DNA of 64,000 bases from Psychrobacillus psychrodurans (GCF_027563345.1 NZ_JAMKBK010000013.1); one strand, 5' to 3'; positions 16,105 through 25,009 are shown, counted from the stretch's first letter. Program-made: numbers and translations. Notes: generated from the letters alone by a model not told the origin.

Positions 16105-16560
16105 TATGCCGTTGATTTCCGCTTTATATAATCGAATAATTGGATATAAAACCATATAAATATACGTATTTTATCTTAAAATAAGTAGGGATGAAATGGA
16201 CTCAGATAAAAGAAAGCCTACTTGCTTCTTTCATCATAAAATAGTATGCACCTAATCGGCAGACGATTTTTTCCCTATAATAAATTTTGATAACTCTAAT
16301 TATCTCAGCGATATGCTTGCTCTATCTCCGGAGTGGAAAACTACACTCTATATTGATTGAAGTGTAAGGGGACGGCACAGTGGGATGAGTGATACAGATG
16401 AGATATCACATCGATCACCCCACGGAGGCTAACAGGATGTTGGTCACGAAGGCGTTGCCACACGATGTGGCGCTCTTAGATTTGAACCCCACCTGAAACG
16501 GAAATCAGTGGGTTAACATTTCTTTTAAGTCCCATGAATCAAGTGTTCACAGGACATCTT
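16105..16560. repeat. Composite repeat 2
   Basis: A remnant of the left element (GTTGATTTCCGC at 16111-16122) is followed by a spacer of about 230 bases closely related to that at 23169-23371 in the opposite orientation (TATAAAACC, GACTCAGATAAAAGAA, ATAAAATAGTATGCACCTAATCGG). A full right element lies at 16352-16507. The right element has a variant core with GGATGTTGGTCACGAAGGCGTTGCC. A tail with GTGTTCACAGGACATC follows and runs up to the coaE terminator. Confidence 0.7.
16352..16507. repeat. Inverted-repeat element, variant core (right arm of composite 2)
   Basis: Starts ATTGATTGAAGTG and ends CTGAAACGGAAATCA like the other copies. The interior differs: GACGGCACAGTGGGATGAGTG, GATATCACATCGATCACCCC and TTGGTCACGAAGGCGTTGCC. 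This shows that ends and core can vary independently. Confidence 0.65.
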
Positions 16561-16580
16561 TATATACTTTTAATCTTTTC

Positions 16581-16613
16581 AAAAAAGCACCAGAATATTT
16601 ACCTTCTGGCGCT
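16581..16613 (-). terminator. Terminator after coaE
   Basis: AGCGCCAGAA/TTCTGGTGCT stem followed by six U, 56 bases beyond the coaE stop. Confidence 0.8.
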
Positions 16614-16668
16614 TCTCTTATACTTTATATATTAAATACTAACTATTTGCGTTTAGTTTTCAGTTTTA

Positions 16669-17256
16669 TTATTCCCAAATAGCTAATATTTTTATCAATT
16701 GTTGTTTAGTTTCTTCTATTGTTCCATTGTTATAAATAACCGCATCTGCCCCTTTTTCTTTTACTGATAAAGGTAATTGGGATTGAATACGTAATTTAGC
16801 TTCCTCCTGCGTAAACCCATTCCGGGATATCAATCTTTCCAATTGGGTTTGTTCAGTTACTGTCACAACAAGAATTTTATCCACAAAGGATTGCAATCTA
16901 CTTTCAAAAAGTAACGGTATATCCATAATAATGACTGGATGTCCTTGTTGCACAAGATGCCCCTTTTGGGCTAACATTTCTGCACGGATAGCAGGATGTA
17001 TAATATCATTTAATAACTTACGTTTAGAAGGGTTTGTGAAAATAATTTCACCAAGTTCTTCCCGATTTAAGGATCCATCCTCTTGGATAACCCCCGAACC
17101 AAAAGTTTCTTTAATCTTTTCAAGCGTAGCAGTTCCTTTTTCAACTACTATACGCGCGACAAGGTCTGCATCTATAATGGGAAAGCCCATTTCCTTTAAC
17201 ATATTTGCTACGGTGCTTTTCCCACTAGCGATACTTCCTGTTAATCCAATTATCAT
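16669..17256 (-). CDS. coaE: Dephospho-CoA kinase
   Basis: A 195-residue P-loop kinase that catalyses the last step of coenzyme A synthesis. Walker A GLTGSIASGKST is at residues 4-15; DADLVAR, HPAIRAEM and DIPLLFES follow in the normal order. The ATG lies seven bases after AAGGGAG and 12 bases after mutM, so it is the third gene of polA-mutM-coaE, the usual Bacillales order. Length and motifs are standard. Confidence 0.96.
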   Translation of the reverse strand: MIIGLTGSIASGKSTVANMLKEMGFPIIDADLVARIVVEKGTATLEKIKETFGSGVIQEDGSLNREELGEIIFTNPSKRKLLNDIIHPAIRAEMLAQKGHLVQQGHPVIIMDIPLLFESRLQSFVDKILVVTVTEQTQLERLISRNGFTQEEAKLRIQSQLPLSVKEKGADAVIYNNGTIEETKQQLIKILAIWE

Positions 17257-17268
17257 CTAGTTGCTCCC

Positions 17269-18141
17269 TTATTTTTGACATGTTGGACAGTAGGTAGAGG
17301 TACGACCACCGATTGTTTTCTGTTTCGTTTTCGTACCACAGACCCCACATTCCTTTTTGCCATACATTTGAAGTCTATTTTGCATATTTCCTGCTCCACC
17401 GTTAATAGTGCGATAATCTGAAATCGTACTACCTCCGTTTTCAATACTATCAAGCAAAACAATTACTATTTCTTGAAATAATTGAATTTTTCGCTCTCTA
17501 CTAATTCGTTTTACTGTCCGTGCCGGATGTATTTTCATACGAAATAACGCTTCAGTCGCATAAATATTTCCGCAGCCAGACACGACATGACCATCCATGA
17601 TAAACTCTTTTATTGCTTTATTCTCATATTTGGGTAATGCGCTCATATGCAGAAAATGATCTAATGCATGTTGATCAAAAGGCTCAGGTGCCATTAATAA
17701 TAAAGGAGGGTAGTCCGCTTCTGTTTCTATGAATCGCAATTCGCCAAATCTTCGGATATCCGCATAGACCAGCATGTCACCCTCTTCAAAGTAAAGAGTA
17801 ACATGCGCATGCTTTCTAAATTTTTCTTCTGTAATCTCATGCAAATTTTTCACAGAAAACCATGCTCCTGACATACCCAAATGCGATACTAGCATATAAG
17901 GGAGGCCATCCTTTAGAAGATGAAAATAAATATATTTGGACCTTCTTTCTAGATGGTCAATCTTTGTGCCAGGTAAAGCTAAACAAAACTGTTCTACATC
18001 TAACCCTTTAATAATAGCTTCTTTACCATTTGCTTTTGAATTATAAATGGTTTCCGAAACATCAACTGACTTAATAGTCTTTCCACTTACAATTGGTTGA
18101 AGGGCGCGTAATACGCCCTCTACTTCTGGTAATTCTGGCAT
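17269..18141 (-). CDS. mutM: Formamidopyrimidine-DNA glycosylase (Fpg/MutM)
   Basis: A 290-residue bifunctional glycosylase/AP lyase removing 8-oxoguanine. The catalytic N-terminus MPELPEVE is intact (Pro after Met removal, and Glu). The helix-two-turn-helix and a C-terminal zinc finger with four Cys (CGVC about 265 and CPTC near the end) are present, as is GCGNIYATEALF. Located 12 bases after polA, consistent with a repair-related polA-mutM-coaE operon. Confidence 0.97.
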   Translation of the reverse strand: MPELPEVEGVLRALQPIVSGKTIKSVDVSETIYNSKANGKEAIIKGLDVEQFCLALPGTKIDHLERRSKYIYFHLLKDGLPYMLVSHLGMSGAWFSVKNLHEITEEKFRKHAHVTLYFEEGDMLVYADIRRFGELRFIETEADYPPLLLMAPEPFDQHALDHFLHMSALPKYENKAIKEFIMDGHVVSGCGNIYATEALFRMKIHPARTVKRISRERKIQLFQEIVIVLLDSIENGGSTISDYRTINGGAGNMQNRLQMYGKKECGVCGTKTKQKTIGGRTSTYCPTCQK

Positions 18142-18153
18142 ACGAGTAACCCC

Positions 18154-20787
18154 CTACTTCGTGTCATACCACGATGAACCAAAGGCATAATCCACTTTTA
18201 GAGGTACAATCAGCTTAATAGCATTTTCCATTACTTCTGGTACTATTTTTTCTAATAATGCAATCTCCTCAGGAGGTGCCTCGAAAATTAACTCATCATG
18301 TACTTGTAATAACATTTTAGTTTGCATATTTTCAACTTTTAATCGAGCAGCCATATCAATCATTGCTTTTTTAATAATATCTGCAGCACTCCCTTGAATT
18401 GGTGTATTCATCGCCGTTCGTTCTGCAAAGCTTCTTAGATTAAAATTTGAACTCGTTATTTCCGGTAAATACCTTCTTCTATTAAGGATTGTAGTAACAT
18501 ATCCTGATTGTTTTGCATCATGAACAATATCGTCCATATATTCCTTTACTCCAGGGAAGCTATTTAAATAATTCTCGATAAATTTCGCTGCTTCTTTTCT
18601 AGTAATATCTAGATTTTGCGATAAACCATAATCACTAATACCATACACAATACCAAAGTTAACCGCCTTGGCAGCACGACGCATATCGGATGTCACATCT
18701 TCCTGATCCACATGGAAGACATCCATAGCCGTCTTAGTATGGATATCTAAATCATTATTAAAAGCATCTACTAAGTTTTCATCCTTAGACATATGCGCAA
18801 GAACACGTAATTCAATCTGAGAGTAATCCGCAGCGAACATTACCCATCCAGGTTGAGAAGGAACAAAGGCTTTTCGTATTTTTCTACCTTCCTCCAAACG
18901 TACTGGTATATTCTGCAGGTTTGGATTTATAGAACTCAAACGTCCTGTTGAAGTTAGCGCTTGTTGATAACGAGTATGAATTTTCCCATCATCTTTGTGA
19001 ATCTCTTTTAACAATCCTTCAATATATGTCGAATTGAGCTTACCTAATTGACGATATAGTAGAATTTGTTCAATTATTTCATGTTCATTTACTAGTTTTT
19101 CAAGAACATCCGCTGCGGTTGAATAACCTGTTTTAGTCTTTTTAATAGGTGTAAGTCCAATTTTTTCAAATAATATTACGCCTAATTGTTTAGGAGAATT
19201 AATATTGAATGTTTCTCCCGCTAGTGTATAAATGTCTTGTTCAATCACCTGTAATTTAATATTGAGTTCATGACCCATTTCTACAAGTATTTGTTTATCG
19301 ACTAAAACACCATCGGACTCCATCGTGCCTAGGATAGATGCAAGAGGTAGCTCTATTTCTTTATACAACTCGTACTGTTCATTTTCTTCAAGCTTCACTT
19401 CTAACTTTTCTTTTAAGTCCCATATTGCATTTGCTTTTCTAACTGCATGTTCTGCAATTTTCTCGATTTCAGGAGGAGTTTTTTTGGCACCTTTTCCGTA
19501 AACAGTATCGTTTGTCAACAAGTTAAAGTAACCAAATTCTTTCGCAATAGCTGCAACATCCTCTGACGAAATAGCTGGATTTACTATATACGCTGCTAGG
19601 AGCAGGTCAAATTCAACCCCTTGAACATTAACATTGTGTTTTCTGCTCACTGCTTGTGTTGCTTTGGAATCTGCTAAATACTTTTTATTTGTATCATTCT
19701 CTAACCACGAACAAAAATCCTTAGATTGAAAAGCAACCTCTGCGGGAGCAAAGTAACCTTTTTCTCCATCCGATAATGCAATGCCTAATAATTCGCTTGT
19801 ATGGTATTGAACATCATACATTTCTAAATGGACTGCCATCACTTTATCTAATACAGTAGAGTCTATTTTTTCAACAATTTGGAATTCCACCTCTGTCGTT
19901 TCTGGCTCTTCAGAAACATATTCAGATTTCTCCAAAAGTGTTTTAAAGGATAGTTCCTTCCAAACTTCAATTACGTCTTCCATATTTGGACCATTATAAG
20001 AAATATCCTCAATTGAAACTTGGATTGGTGCTGCTATTTCTATCGTAGCTAGCGCCTTACTCATAATTGCCTGTTCTTCATTAGCAACAAGTTTTTCCTT
20101 TAGCTTAACACCACTCACTTTATCAAGTGCCTTATATAAATCCTCTACCGAACCATGTTCTTTTAAAAGCTTAATAGCTGTCTTTTCTCCGACACCAGGA
20201 ACTCCGGGTATATTATCGGAAGCATCCCCCATTAAGCCTTTCATATCAATAATCTGTAAAGGACTTAAACCATACTTTTCTTGAATATGCTCAGGTGTGT
20301 ATTTTTCAATATCGGTAATTCCTTTTCTCGTAATATATACTGTTGTATTATCAGTAGCTAATTGTGTTAAATCTTTATCTCCAGAAACAATTACGACTTG
20401 TTGACCTTTTTCATCTGCTTGCTTACTTAAAGTACCAATAATGTCGTCCGCCTCGTACATTTCCAGTTCATAACGCTTAATACCATATGCATCGATCAAC
20501 TTACGTATATATGGAAATTGTTCTGAAAGCTCTGGCGGAGTTTTTTGTCTTCCACCTTTATATTCGCCAAATGTAGAATGACGGAAAGTTGTTTTTCCGG
20601 CGTCAAAAGCCACTAACATATGAGTTGGATTTTCTTCTTCCATAATTTTTTGTAGCATCATTGTAAAGCCATACGCTGCATTTGTATGTACACCATGTTC
20701 ATTCGTTAATAGGGGTAGGGCAAAAAAAGCTCGGTAAGCCAAACTGTTGCCATCTAATAATAGGATTTTTTCGGTCGCCAAATACAT
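18154..20787 (-). CDS. polA: DNA polymerase I
   Basis: An 877-residue family A polymerase for gap filling and Okazaki fragment maturation. N-terminal 5'-3' exonuclease: LLLDGNSLAYRAFFALP, GDKDLTQL, GDASDNIPGVPGVGEKTA. The middle 3'-5' exonuclease-like domain reads AVHLEMY where proofreading enzymes have DTE, so it is probably inactive, as in other Bacillaceae. Polymerase motifs: AADYSQIELRVLAHMS, RRAAKAVNFGIVYGIS, LQVHDELIFE. The ATG is only three bases after AAGGAG. A TTG two codons later (20781, MATEKILLLDG) is nine bases away and may be the true start. Confidence 0.96.
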   Translation of the reverse strand: MYLATEKILLLDGNSLAYRAFFALPLLTNEHGVHTNAAYGFTMMLQKIMEEENPTHMLVAFDAGKTTFRHSTFGEYKGGRQKTPPELSEQFPYIRKLIDAYGIKRYELEMYEADDIIGTLSKQADEKGQQVVIVSGDKDLTQLATDNTTVYITRKGITDIEKYTPEHIQEKYGLSPLQIIDMKGLMGDASDNIPGVPGVGEKTAIKLLKEHGSVEDLYKALDKVSGVKLKEKLVANEEQAIMSKALATIEIAAPIQVSIEDISYNGPNMEDVIEVWKELSFKTLLEKSEYVSEEPETTEVEFQIVEKIDSTVLDKVMAVHLEMYDVQYHTSELLGIALSDGEKGYFAPAEVAFQSKDFCSWLENDTNKKYLADSKATQAVSRKHNVNVQGVEFDLLLAAYIVNPAISSEDVAAIAKEFGYFNLLTNDTVYGKGAKKTPPEIEKIAEHAVRKANAIWDLKEKLEVKLEENEQYELYKEIELPLASILGTMESDGVLVDKQILVEMGHELNIKLQVIEQDIYTLAGETFNINSPKQLGVILFEKIGLTPIKKTKTGYSTAADVLEKLVNEHEIIEQILLYRQLGKLNSTYIEGLLKEIHKDDGKIHTRYQQALTSTGRLSSINPNLQNIPVRLEEGRKIRKAFVPSQPGWVMFAADYSQIELRVLAHMSKDENLVDAFNNDLDIHTKTAMDVFHVDQEDVTSDMRRAAKAVNFGIVYGISDYGLSQNLDITRKEAAKFIENYLNSFPGVKEYMDDIVHDAKQSGYVTTILNRRRYLPEITSSNFNLRSFAERTAMNTPIQGSAADIIKKAMIDMAARLKVENMQTKMLLQVHDELIFEAPPEEIALLEKIVPEVMENAIKLIVPLKVDYAFGSSWYDTK

Positions 20788-20802
20788 TCACTCCTTAATA
20801 AT

Positions 20803-20850
20803 AAAAACCGTCATTCCCTATATCTTACCATGACAGTAAGGGGAATGACG
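20803..20850 (-). terminator. Terminator between hflC and polA
   Basis: CGTCATTCCC/GGGAATGACG 10-bp stem with a 22-base loop, then GGTTTTTATT. It ends just upstream of the polA ribosome binding site. Confidence 0.75.
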
Positions 20851-20859
20851 ATTCATATA

Positions 20860-21840
20860 CTATTCTAAGTAACCTGATAGAATATTCGCATACGGAGAAT
20901 CTGACGGGATGATTATCATCGTTTCATCTCCAATTGTTTTCTTATACGATTCTAAAGTTCTGTAAAGTGAATAGAACTCTGGATCCTTAGAAAAACTTTG
21001 GTTATAAATTTTTGCTGCCTCTGCATCCCCTTCAGCCGCTATAATAGATGCATCTTTATTGGCAGTTGCCAACATTTCACGAACTTCACGGTCTGTTTCA
21101 GCTTCAATTCTTCGTTTATCTGCATCACCGGTAGAAAGGAATTTTTGAGCAATACTTTGTCTTTCAGAAATCATCTCATTGTACACAGATTGCTCATTTT
21201 CTTGAGGAAGATCTGTCCGTTTAATACGAACGTCTAGTACTTCAATACCGTAATTATCTTTTTTCAATAATTCATTTACATGACTAGTTATTTGATCATT
21301 TAAGCTTCCTCTTGAGGAATTTTCATCGTTAATAATCTCATTATAATTTAATTGACCAAGCTCAGAACGAACGACCGAATAGATAAATTCTTCCATACGA
21401 GAGCCTGCACCAACTAATGTACCTGCACTAGAAATCATTTCCTTAACATTCACTACTCTCCACACTGCATAATTATCAATAATAATTCGACGTTTATCTT
21501 TTGTATTTATTTCTGCCTCAGATAATTTATAATTCATTTGATATTTAGGTACTGTAGTTACAGTCTGAACAAATGGTATTTTCATATGAATCCCAGGAGT
21601 ATCTTTAACATCTTTGATTTCTCCGAACTGACGAATTACTTTAAACTCTCCCTCTTTGACCACAAAGATATTCGCAAGAGCGATAATGAACAAGACAAAA
21701 ACTAGGAAAATTGCGATAAATGGCTTTGTATATTTTTTGTAATCTACAGGTTTTTTTTCTTTAGGGGCGTTACTTGCCTTGTTTTCAACTGTTTTAAATT
21801 TCGCTTCTAAATTGGAGAATGGATTTTTGTTTTCAGCCAT
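20860..21840 (-). CDS. hflC: HflC-like SPFH membrane protein
   Basis: A 326-residue membrane protein with one transmembrane helix (about residues 40-62), then an SPFH/band-7 domain (VVKEGEFKVIRQFGEIKDV, GIHMKIPFVQTV) and a charged coiled-coil C-terminal part (KRRIEAETDREVREMLATA). HflK and HflC form a membrane complex that modulates FtsH proteolysis in other bacteria. It starts on TAATG shared with the hflK stop (one-base overlap), so the two are translationally coupled. A terminator separates the pair from polA. Confidence 0.92.
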   Translation of the reverse strand: MAENKNPFSNLEAKFKTVENKASNAPKEKKPVDYKKYTKPFIAIFLVFVLFIIALANIFVVKEGEFKVIRQFGEIKDVKDTPGIHMKIPFVQTVTTVPKYQMNYKLSEAEINTKDKRRIIIDNYAVWRVVNVKEMISSAGTLVGAGSRMEEFIYSVVRSELGQLNYNEIINDENSSRGSLNDQITSHVNELLKKDNYGIEVLDVRIKRTDLPQENEQSVYNEMISERQSIAQKFLSTGDADKRRIEAETDREVREMLATANKDASIIAAEGDAEAAKIYNQSFSKDPEFYSLYRTLESYKKTIGDETMIIIPSDSPYANILSGYLE

Positions 21841-22835
21841 TATTTTCCGCTCCCTTCTTCTTTTTCTGCCTCTGTTTCAGTAGTCGTAGTTGCTGGTGGA
21901 GTCGGTTGTTTACTTGCTTCTAAAGATTGTAGAGGAAGATACTTCATCGTTCCACCATCATCATTCATAATATATAAATTAGCATTTGGTAGTACGGCAT
22001 CTAATGTTTCCATTACTAAACGCTGTTTAGTAATCTCTTTATTATTTTGGTATTCTGCATATAGCTTATCAAAAAGTGCTACGTCTCCTTTTGCCTGTTC
22101 TATACGAGCAGTTTTATACCCATTTGCATTTGAAATGATTGCATCCTTTTCACCAATTGCTTCACTTAACTTCTGATTTTTGTATTTTTCTGCCTGATTT
22201 ACTTTTGTATTCTTAGTCTCCTCGGCATCCGTTACTGCAGTAAACGCAGATCTAACTTCTGCATTTGGAAGCTCTACATCTTGCAGCTTTACTGTTAATA
22301 CAGTGATCCCTATATCATACTTCTCTATTAAAGAGCGTAATAGATCATTTGTGTCACTCTCAATTTGTGCTTTTCCTGAAGTAAGGGCATCATCTATTTT
22401 GGAATTCCCAATAACGGAACGAATAGAAGCAGAAGTTGCATCATGAAGTAACTCTTGTGGGTTTTCAGCATTAAATAAATAAGATTTAGGGTCTGTTATT
22501 TTCCATTGAACGACTAAATCAGTTAACACAATATTGTCGTCCCCTGTAATCATTTTAGTATCCTTATCAAATGATTCGATTTCTCCATCTGCAGATTGGC
22601 TATAACCGAATTTCAGACTAAATGTTTCTTTGGAGAGTTTTTCTACTGATTGAATTGGCCAAGGCATCTTAAATTTTAAACCCGAATCCACTATTGGTTC
22701 ACTTGCTTCACCAAATGTGATGACGATTGCTTGTTCCGATTCATCTACTGTATACCAAGATGTAAAAACAGCAGATATTAATATAATGCCAATTACACTC
22801 ATGGCGATAATAGTTAGTAACCTTTTCGTACTCAT
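21840..22835 (-). CDS. hflK: HflK-like SPFH membrane protein
   Basis: A 331-residue partner of HflC: one N-terminal transmembrane helix (about 7-26), SPFH domain with VDESEQAIVITFGEA and GLKFKMPWPIQSVEKL, coiled-coil (NTKVNQAEKYKNQKLSEAIG) and a low-complexity tail rich in T, P and E. The ATG follows AAAGGAGG. B. subtilis lacks this pair at the corresponding polA-phoR junction, so it is a lineage-specific feature. Cleavage or FtsH control in this organism is inferred only from family. Confidence 0.92.
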   Translation of the reverse strand: MSTKRLLTIIAMSVIGIILISAVFTSWYTVDESEQAIVITFGEASEPIVDSGLKFKMPWPIQSVEKLSKETFSLKFGYSQSADGEIESFDKDTKMITGDDNIVLTDLVVQWKITDPKSYLFNAENPQELLHDATSASIRSVIGNSKIDDALTSGKAQIESDTNDLLRSLIEKYDIGITVLTVKLQDVELPNAEVRSAFTAVTDAEETKNTKVNQAEKYKNQKLSEAIGEKDAIISNANGYKTARIEQAKGDVALFDKLYAEYQNNKEITKQRLVMETLDAVLPNANLYIMNDDGGTMKYLPLQSLEASKQPTPPATTTTETEAEKEEGSGK

Positions 22836-23014
22836 ATTATTTCCTCCTTTTTATGTATACTTCCTTTTACGGTTTAACTTAGTAGTTGGTTTCAAAAATA
22901 ATAGAATTGGTTATCTCATACATGTTTTCTATGAATAGCATGTTAAGTAAACTTTTAGGATTTAGTTGGAAAAATAGATACTTATACATCCTTGTTTTTG
23001 CTTGAAACAGTAAT

Positions 23015-23168
23015 GTTGATTTTAGCCTCCTAGTCGCTGCGAAAACATATGCTCCTGCGGTTACTCGTCGCAAATACATTGGTCAAACAAAGTTCGACCA
23101 ATGTATTTCCTGCGGGGTCTTCAGCACAAGCTATCCCGCCAGAGTCGACACCTTCCACTATAATCAAC
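23015..23168. repeat. Inverted-repeat element with an inserted hairpin (left arm of composite 3)
   Basis: Bounded by GTTGATT and AATCAAC, 154 bp. The core includes TCCTGCGGTTACTCG, TCCTGCGGGGTCTTCAGC, CCCGCCAGAGTCGAC and CTTCCACTAT. A perfect 13-bp inverted repeat (AAATACATTGGTC, GACCAATGTATTT; 23072-23107) lies within it and accounts for the extra length compared with 118-125 bp copies. Confidence 0.65.
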
Positions 23169-23371
23169 ATAATGTGTAGTACTAAACTCTATGATTTGCC
23201 AAGGTGTATCGCTTAGCTTAGTGATAAAAACGTCTGACCGATTAGGTATACTATTTTATAATGAAAGAAGAAAGTGGATATTCTTTTATCTGAGTCTATT
23301 TTATTTGAAGATAAAACACGTATATTTAGAAGGTTTTATATACAATTGTTCGTTTATATAAAGTGAAACTA

Positions 23372-23496
23372 GTTGATTGGAGCACAGCGGCGACTCGAGT
23401 GGGAACAGCGCGAGCTGAAGACCCTGGACTGAGCATCACGAGGGAAGCGGCTGAAGCCGTGCCCACGGAAAGCGTCCGCTCGTAGCGAATTTCAAC
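23372..23496. repeat. GC-rich inverted-repeat element (right arm of composite 3)
   Basis: 125 bp from GTTGATTGGAGC to ATTTCAAC, with CGGCGACTCGAGTGGGAACAG, GAAGACCCTGGAC, GCCGTGCCCACGGAAAGCGT. Outer flank CGGTATATCTAC matches the CGGCATAT flank of composites 1 and 2 in reverse. Confidence 0.75.
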
Positions 23497-23521
23497 GGTA
23501 TATCTACATTTTGTTTTTAGA

Positions 23522-23550
23522 GGATCGGGTATCTTTTACCCCGTTTTTTT
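23522..23550 (+). terminator. Terminator-like hairpin of composite 3
   Basis: CGGGTA-TCTTT-TACCCCG stem followed by seven T on the plus strand, where no protein gene precedes it. Suggests a short plus-strand transcript from the repeat. Confidence 0.65.
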
Positions 23551-23574
23551 ATGTAAAGAGTAATTTCATCAAGC

Positions 23575-23670
23575 CCGCGGAATGCATCCACCTGAAACGG
23601 AAACCAGTAGTATTATTCGTTCTTAAATGTCCTGTAAACCCAGTATTCATTTTGCATTCTCTCTATAATA
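23575..23670. repeat. Right-end fragment of the repeat family
   Basis: CCCGCGGAATGCATCCACCT followed by GAAACGGAAACCAGTAGTATTATTCG and CCCAGTATTCATTTTGCATT matches the end and tail of full copies at 10.78, 29.22 and 33.95 kb. The left part is absent. It abuts the terminator of the following gene. Confidence 0.55.
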
Positions 23671-23674
23671 AATA

Positions 23675-23702
23675 AAAAAAGCTAGCAAATGCTAGCTTTT
23701 TT
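23675..23702 (-). terminator. Terminator after the ATP-grasp gene
   Basis: GCTAGCA/TGCTAGC hairpin flanked by A and T runs, usable in both directions, about 82 bases beyond the stop codon. Confidence 0.8.
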
Positions 23703-23783
23703 AGGTAAATCGTTTGGAAAAGGGGTCTAATTAAATATAACAAACAATTGTAAATCTCCCGTTAATACTTTGTAAATATTTCC

Positions 23784-24998
23784 TTACCAATTATTGTTTT
23801 TGTATTTTTTATAATAATTAAACTGCCGAGCAATCAAAAATAATTTACGAGTAAAATGCTTGTCCTTTTTGTAAAAGAGTGGATTTCCCCATTTACCGGA
23901 TTTCAAAAGTCCACTTACTTCTTCTCGAATCTCATCATTTTCAACAAAGTTCCTTAGCACTATTTTAGGCACTACGGTAAACAAATAATGCTCATTCAAT
24001 AGAGTAAGTGGTTTTTCCTTTTGATAAATAACATCATCTACAAAATATCTAGCCATATTATGTCCAAGTGCAGTTGTATAGTAACTAGATCTTCCCTGTC
24101 TAATGTTTACCTCAAATACTTTAAACTTCCCATCTCGCTCATCAAACTTTAGGTCGAAGTTTGCAAAACCGACATAACCTACTGCTTCTAAAAAGTGTTG
24201 AAGTTTTTTCATTAACTCCTCATTATATCGAGTAATTAACGCAGTATAGTTACCAATTGCAGTGACAGTATGCTCTTGAAGAACCACTTGTGCAAGTGTA
24301 CTAAGTTGTGCTTGTCCCTTTGAATTCATATAAAATACTGAATCCCACATATACGTATCATCCCCTGGAATATAATCCTGAATGATTAGGTCTTCTGTAT
24401 ATCCACTAGCATTTACTTTGTTAATAATATCATCAAGTTCAGCTTTAGACTCTACACGATAAACTTTTTGCTGACCTGGAAACTTGTTTTTGTAATACAT
24501 AACACCATTGCTTGGTTTTATAATTAGAGGGAAAAGTACATCTTCGGTAAATGCTGCTTTTTTTGCACATGAATAATAATACGTCTTAGGTGCATCTATT
24601 CCATGCTCTTCACATAGCTTATAGAAATTTGATTTCACAAGTAGATTGTTCATTAGTTCTTCTGACATATAGTTAAAAACATACATTTTCTTTAGTGCAA
24701 CTGCATTTTCAATTATTAATCGTACATAAAAGTCATTTGTTCCTATTAGAAGCAATTGTTTGTCTTGCGTTTTATATTTTTGTGCTACTTCAGAAAGAAC
24801 TTGAACAAAAGAAGATTTATCCCATAAATTTGGTTGAATTTCTATATGTTCAATCACGCTACTCCATTTGGTAAAGGACATTTCTTCTTTACCTACTAAT
24901 ATCGGCTTAATGTTGTATTCCTCATGAAAAGAAATCGCCATATTATAAGCATTCATATCTGTCCCAATAATTATAGGGATAAAGGGTTGGTTATTCAT
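23784..24998 (-). CDS. ATP-grasp carboxylate-amine ligase, probable peptidoglycan cross-bridge D-amino acid ligase
   Basis: A 404-residue ATP-grasp protein. The N-terminal domain begins PIIIGTDMNAYNMAISFHEEY; the ATP-binding part has FPLIIKPSNGVMYY (about 180) and EDLIIQDYIPGDD (about 212), and the metal-binding end is FKVFEVNIRQGRSS. The N-terminus resembles the D-aspartate ligase of enterococci that adds a D-amino acid to the stem-peptide lysine. Planococcaceae commonly have such A4-type cross-bridges (D-Asp or D-Glu), so this role is likely but inferred. It lies 11 bases after phoR with a GGAGG site, suggesting co-expression with phoPR. Confidence 0.75.
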   Translation of the reverse strand: MNNQPFIPIIIGTDMNAYNMAISFHEEYNIKPILVGKEEMSFTKWSSVIEHIEIQPNLWDKSSFVQVLSEVAQKYKTQDKQLLLIGTNDFYVRLIIENAVALKKMYVFNYMSEELMNNLLVKSNFYKLCEEHGIDAPKTYYYSCAKKAAFTEDVLFPLIIKPSNGVMYYKNKFPGQQKVYRVESKAELDDIINKVNASGYTEDLIIQDYIPGDDTYMWDSVFYMNSKGQAQLSTLAQVVLQEHTVTAIGNYTALITRYNEELMKKLQHFLEAVGYVGFANFDLKFDERDGKFKVFEVNIRQGRSSYYTTALGHNMARYFVDDVIYQKEKPLTLLNEHYLFTVVPKIVLRNFVENDEIREEVSGLLKSGKWGNPLFYKKDKHFTRKLFLIARQFNYYKKYKNNNW

Positions 24999-25009
24999 AA
25001 AGACCTCCG

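Larger units (their letters stand above)
23015..23550. repeat. Composite repeat 3
   Basis: Two inverted-repeat elements (23015-23168 and 23372-23496) flank a 203-base spacer. The spacer aligns by eye with composite 2 in reverse orientation. Beyond the right arm is a terminator-like hairpin at 23522-23550, equivalent to the one before thrS. The plus-strand spacer contains CTGACC-17-TATAAT (about 23240-23270), a promoter-like sequence. Non-coding. Confidence 0.7.

Noticed and set aside
18154..20787. Active proofreading domain in PolA
   Set aside because: The DxE motif is absent; the region is kept only as a fold, as in other Bacillaceae.
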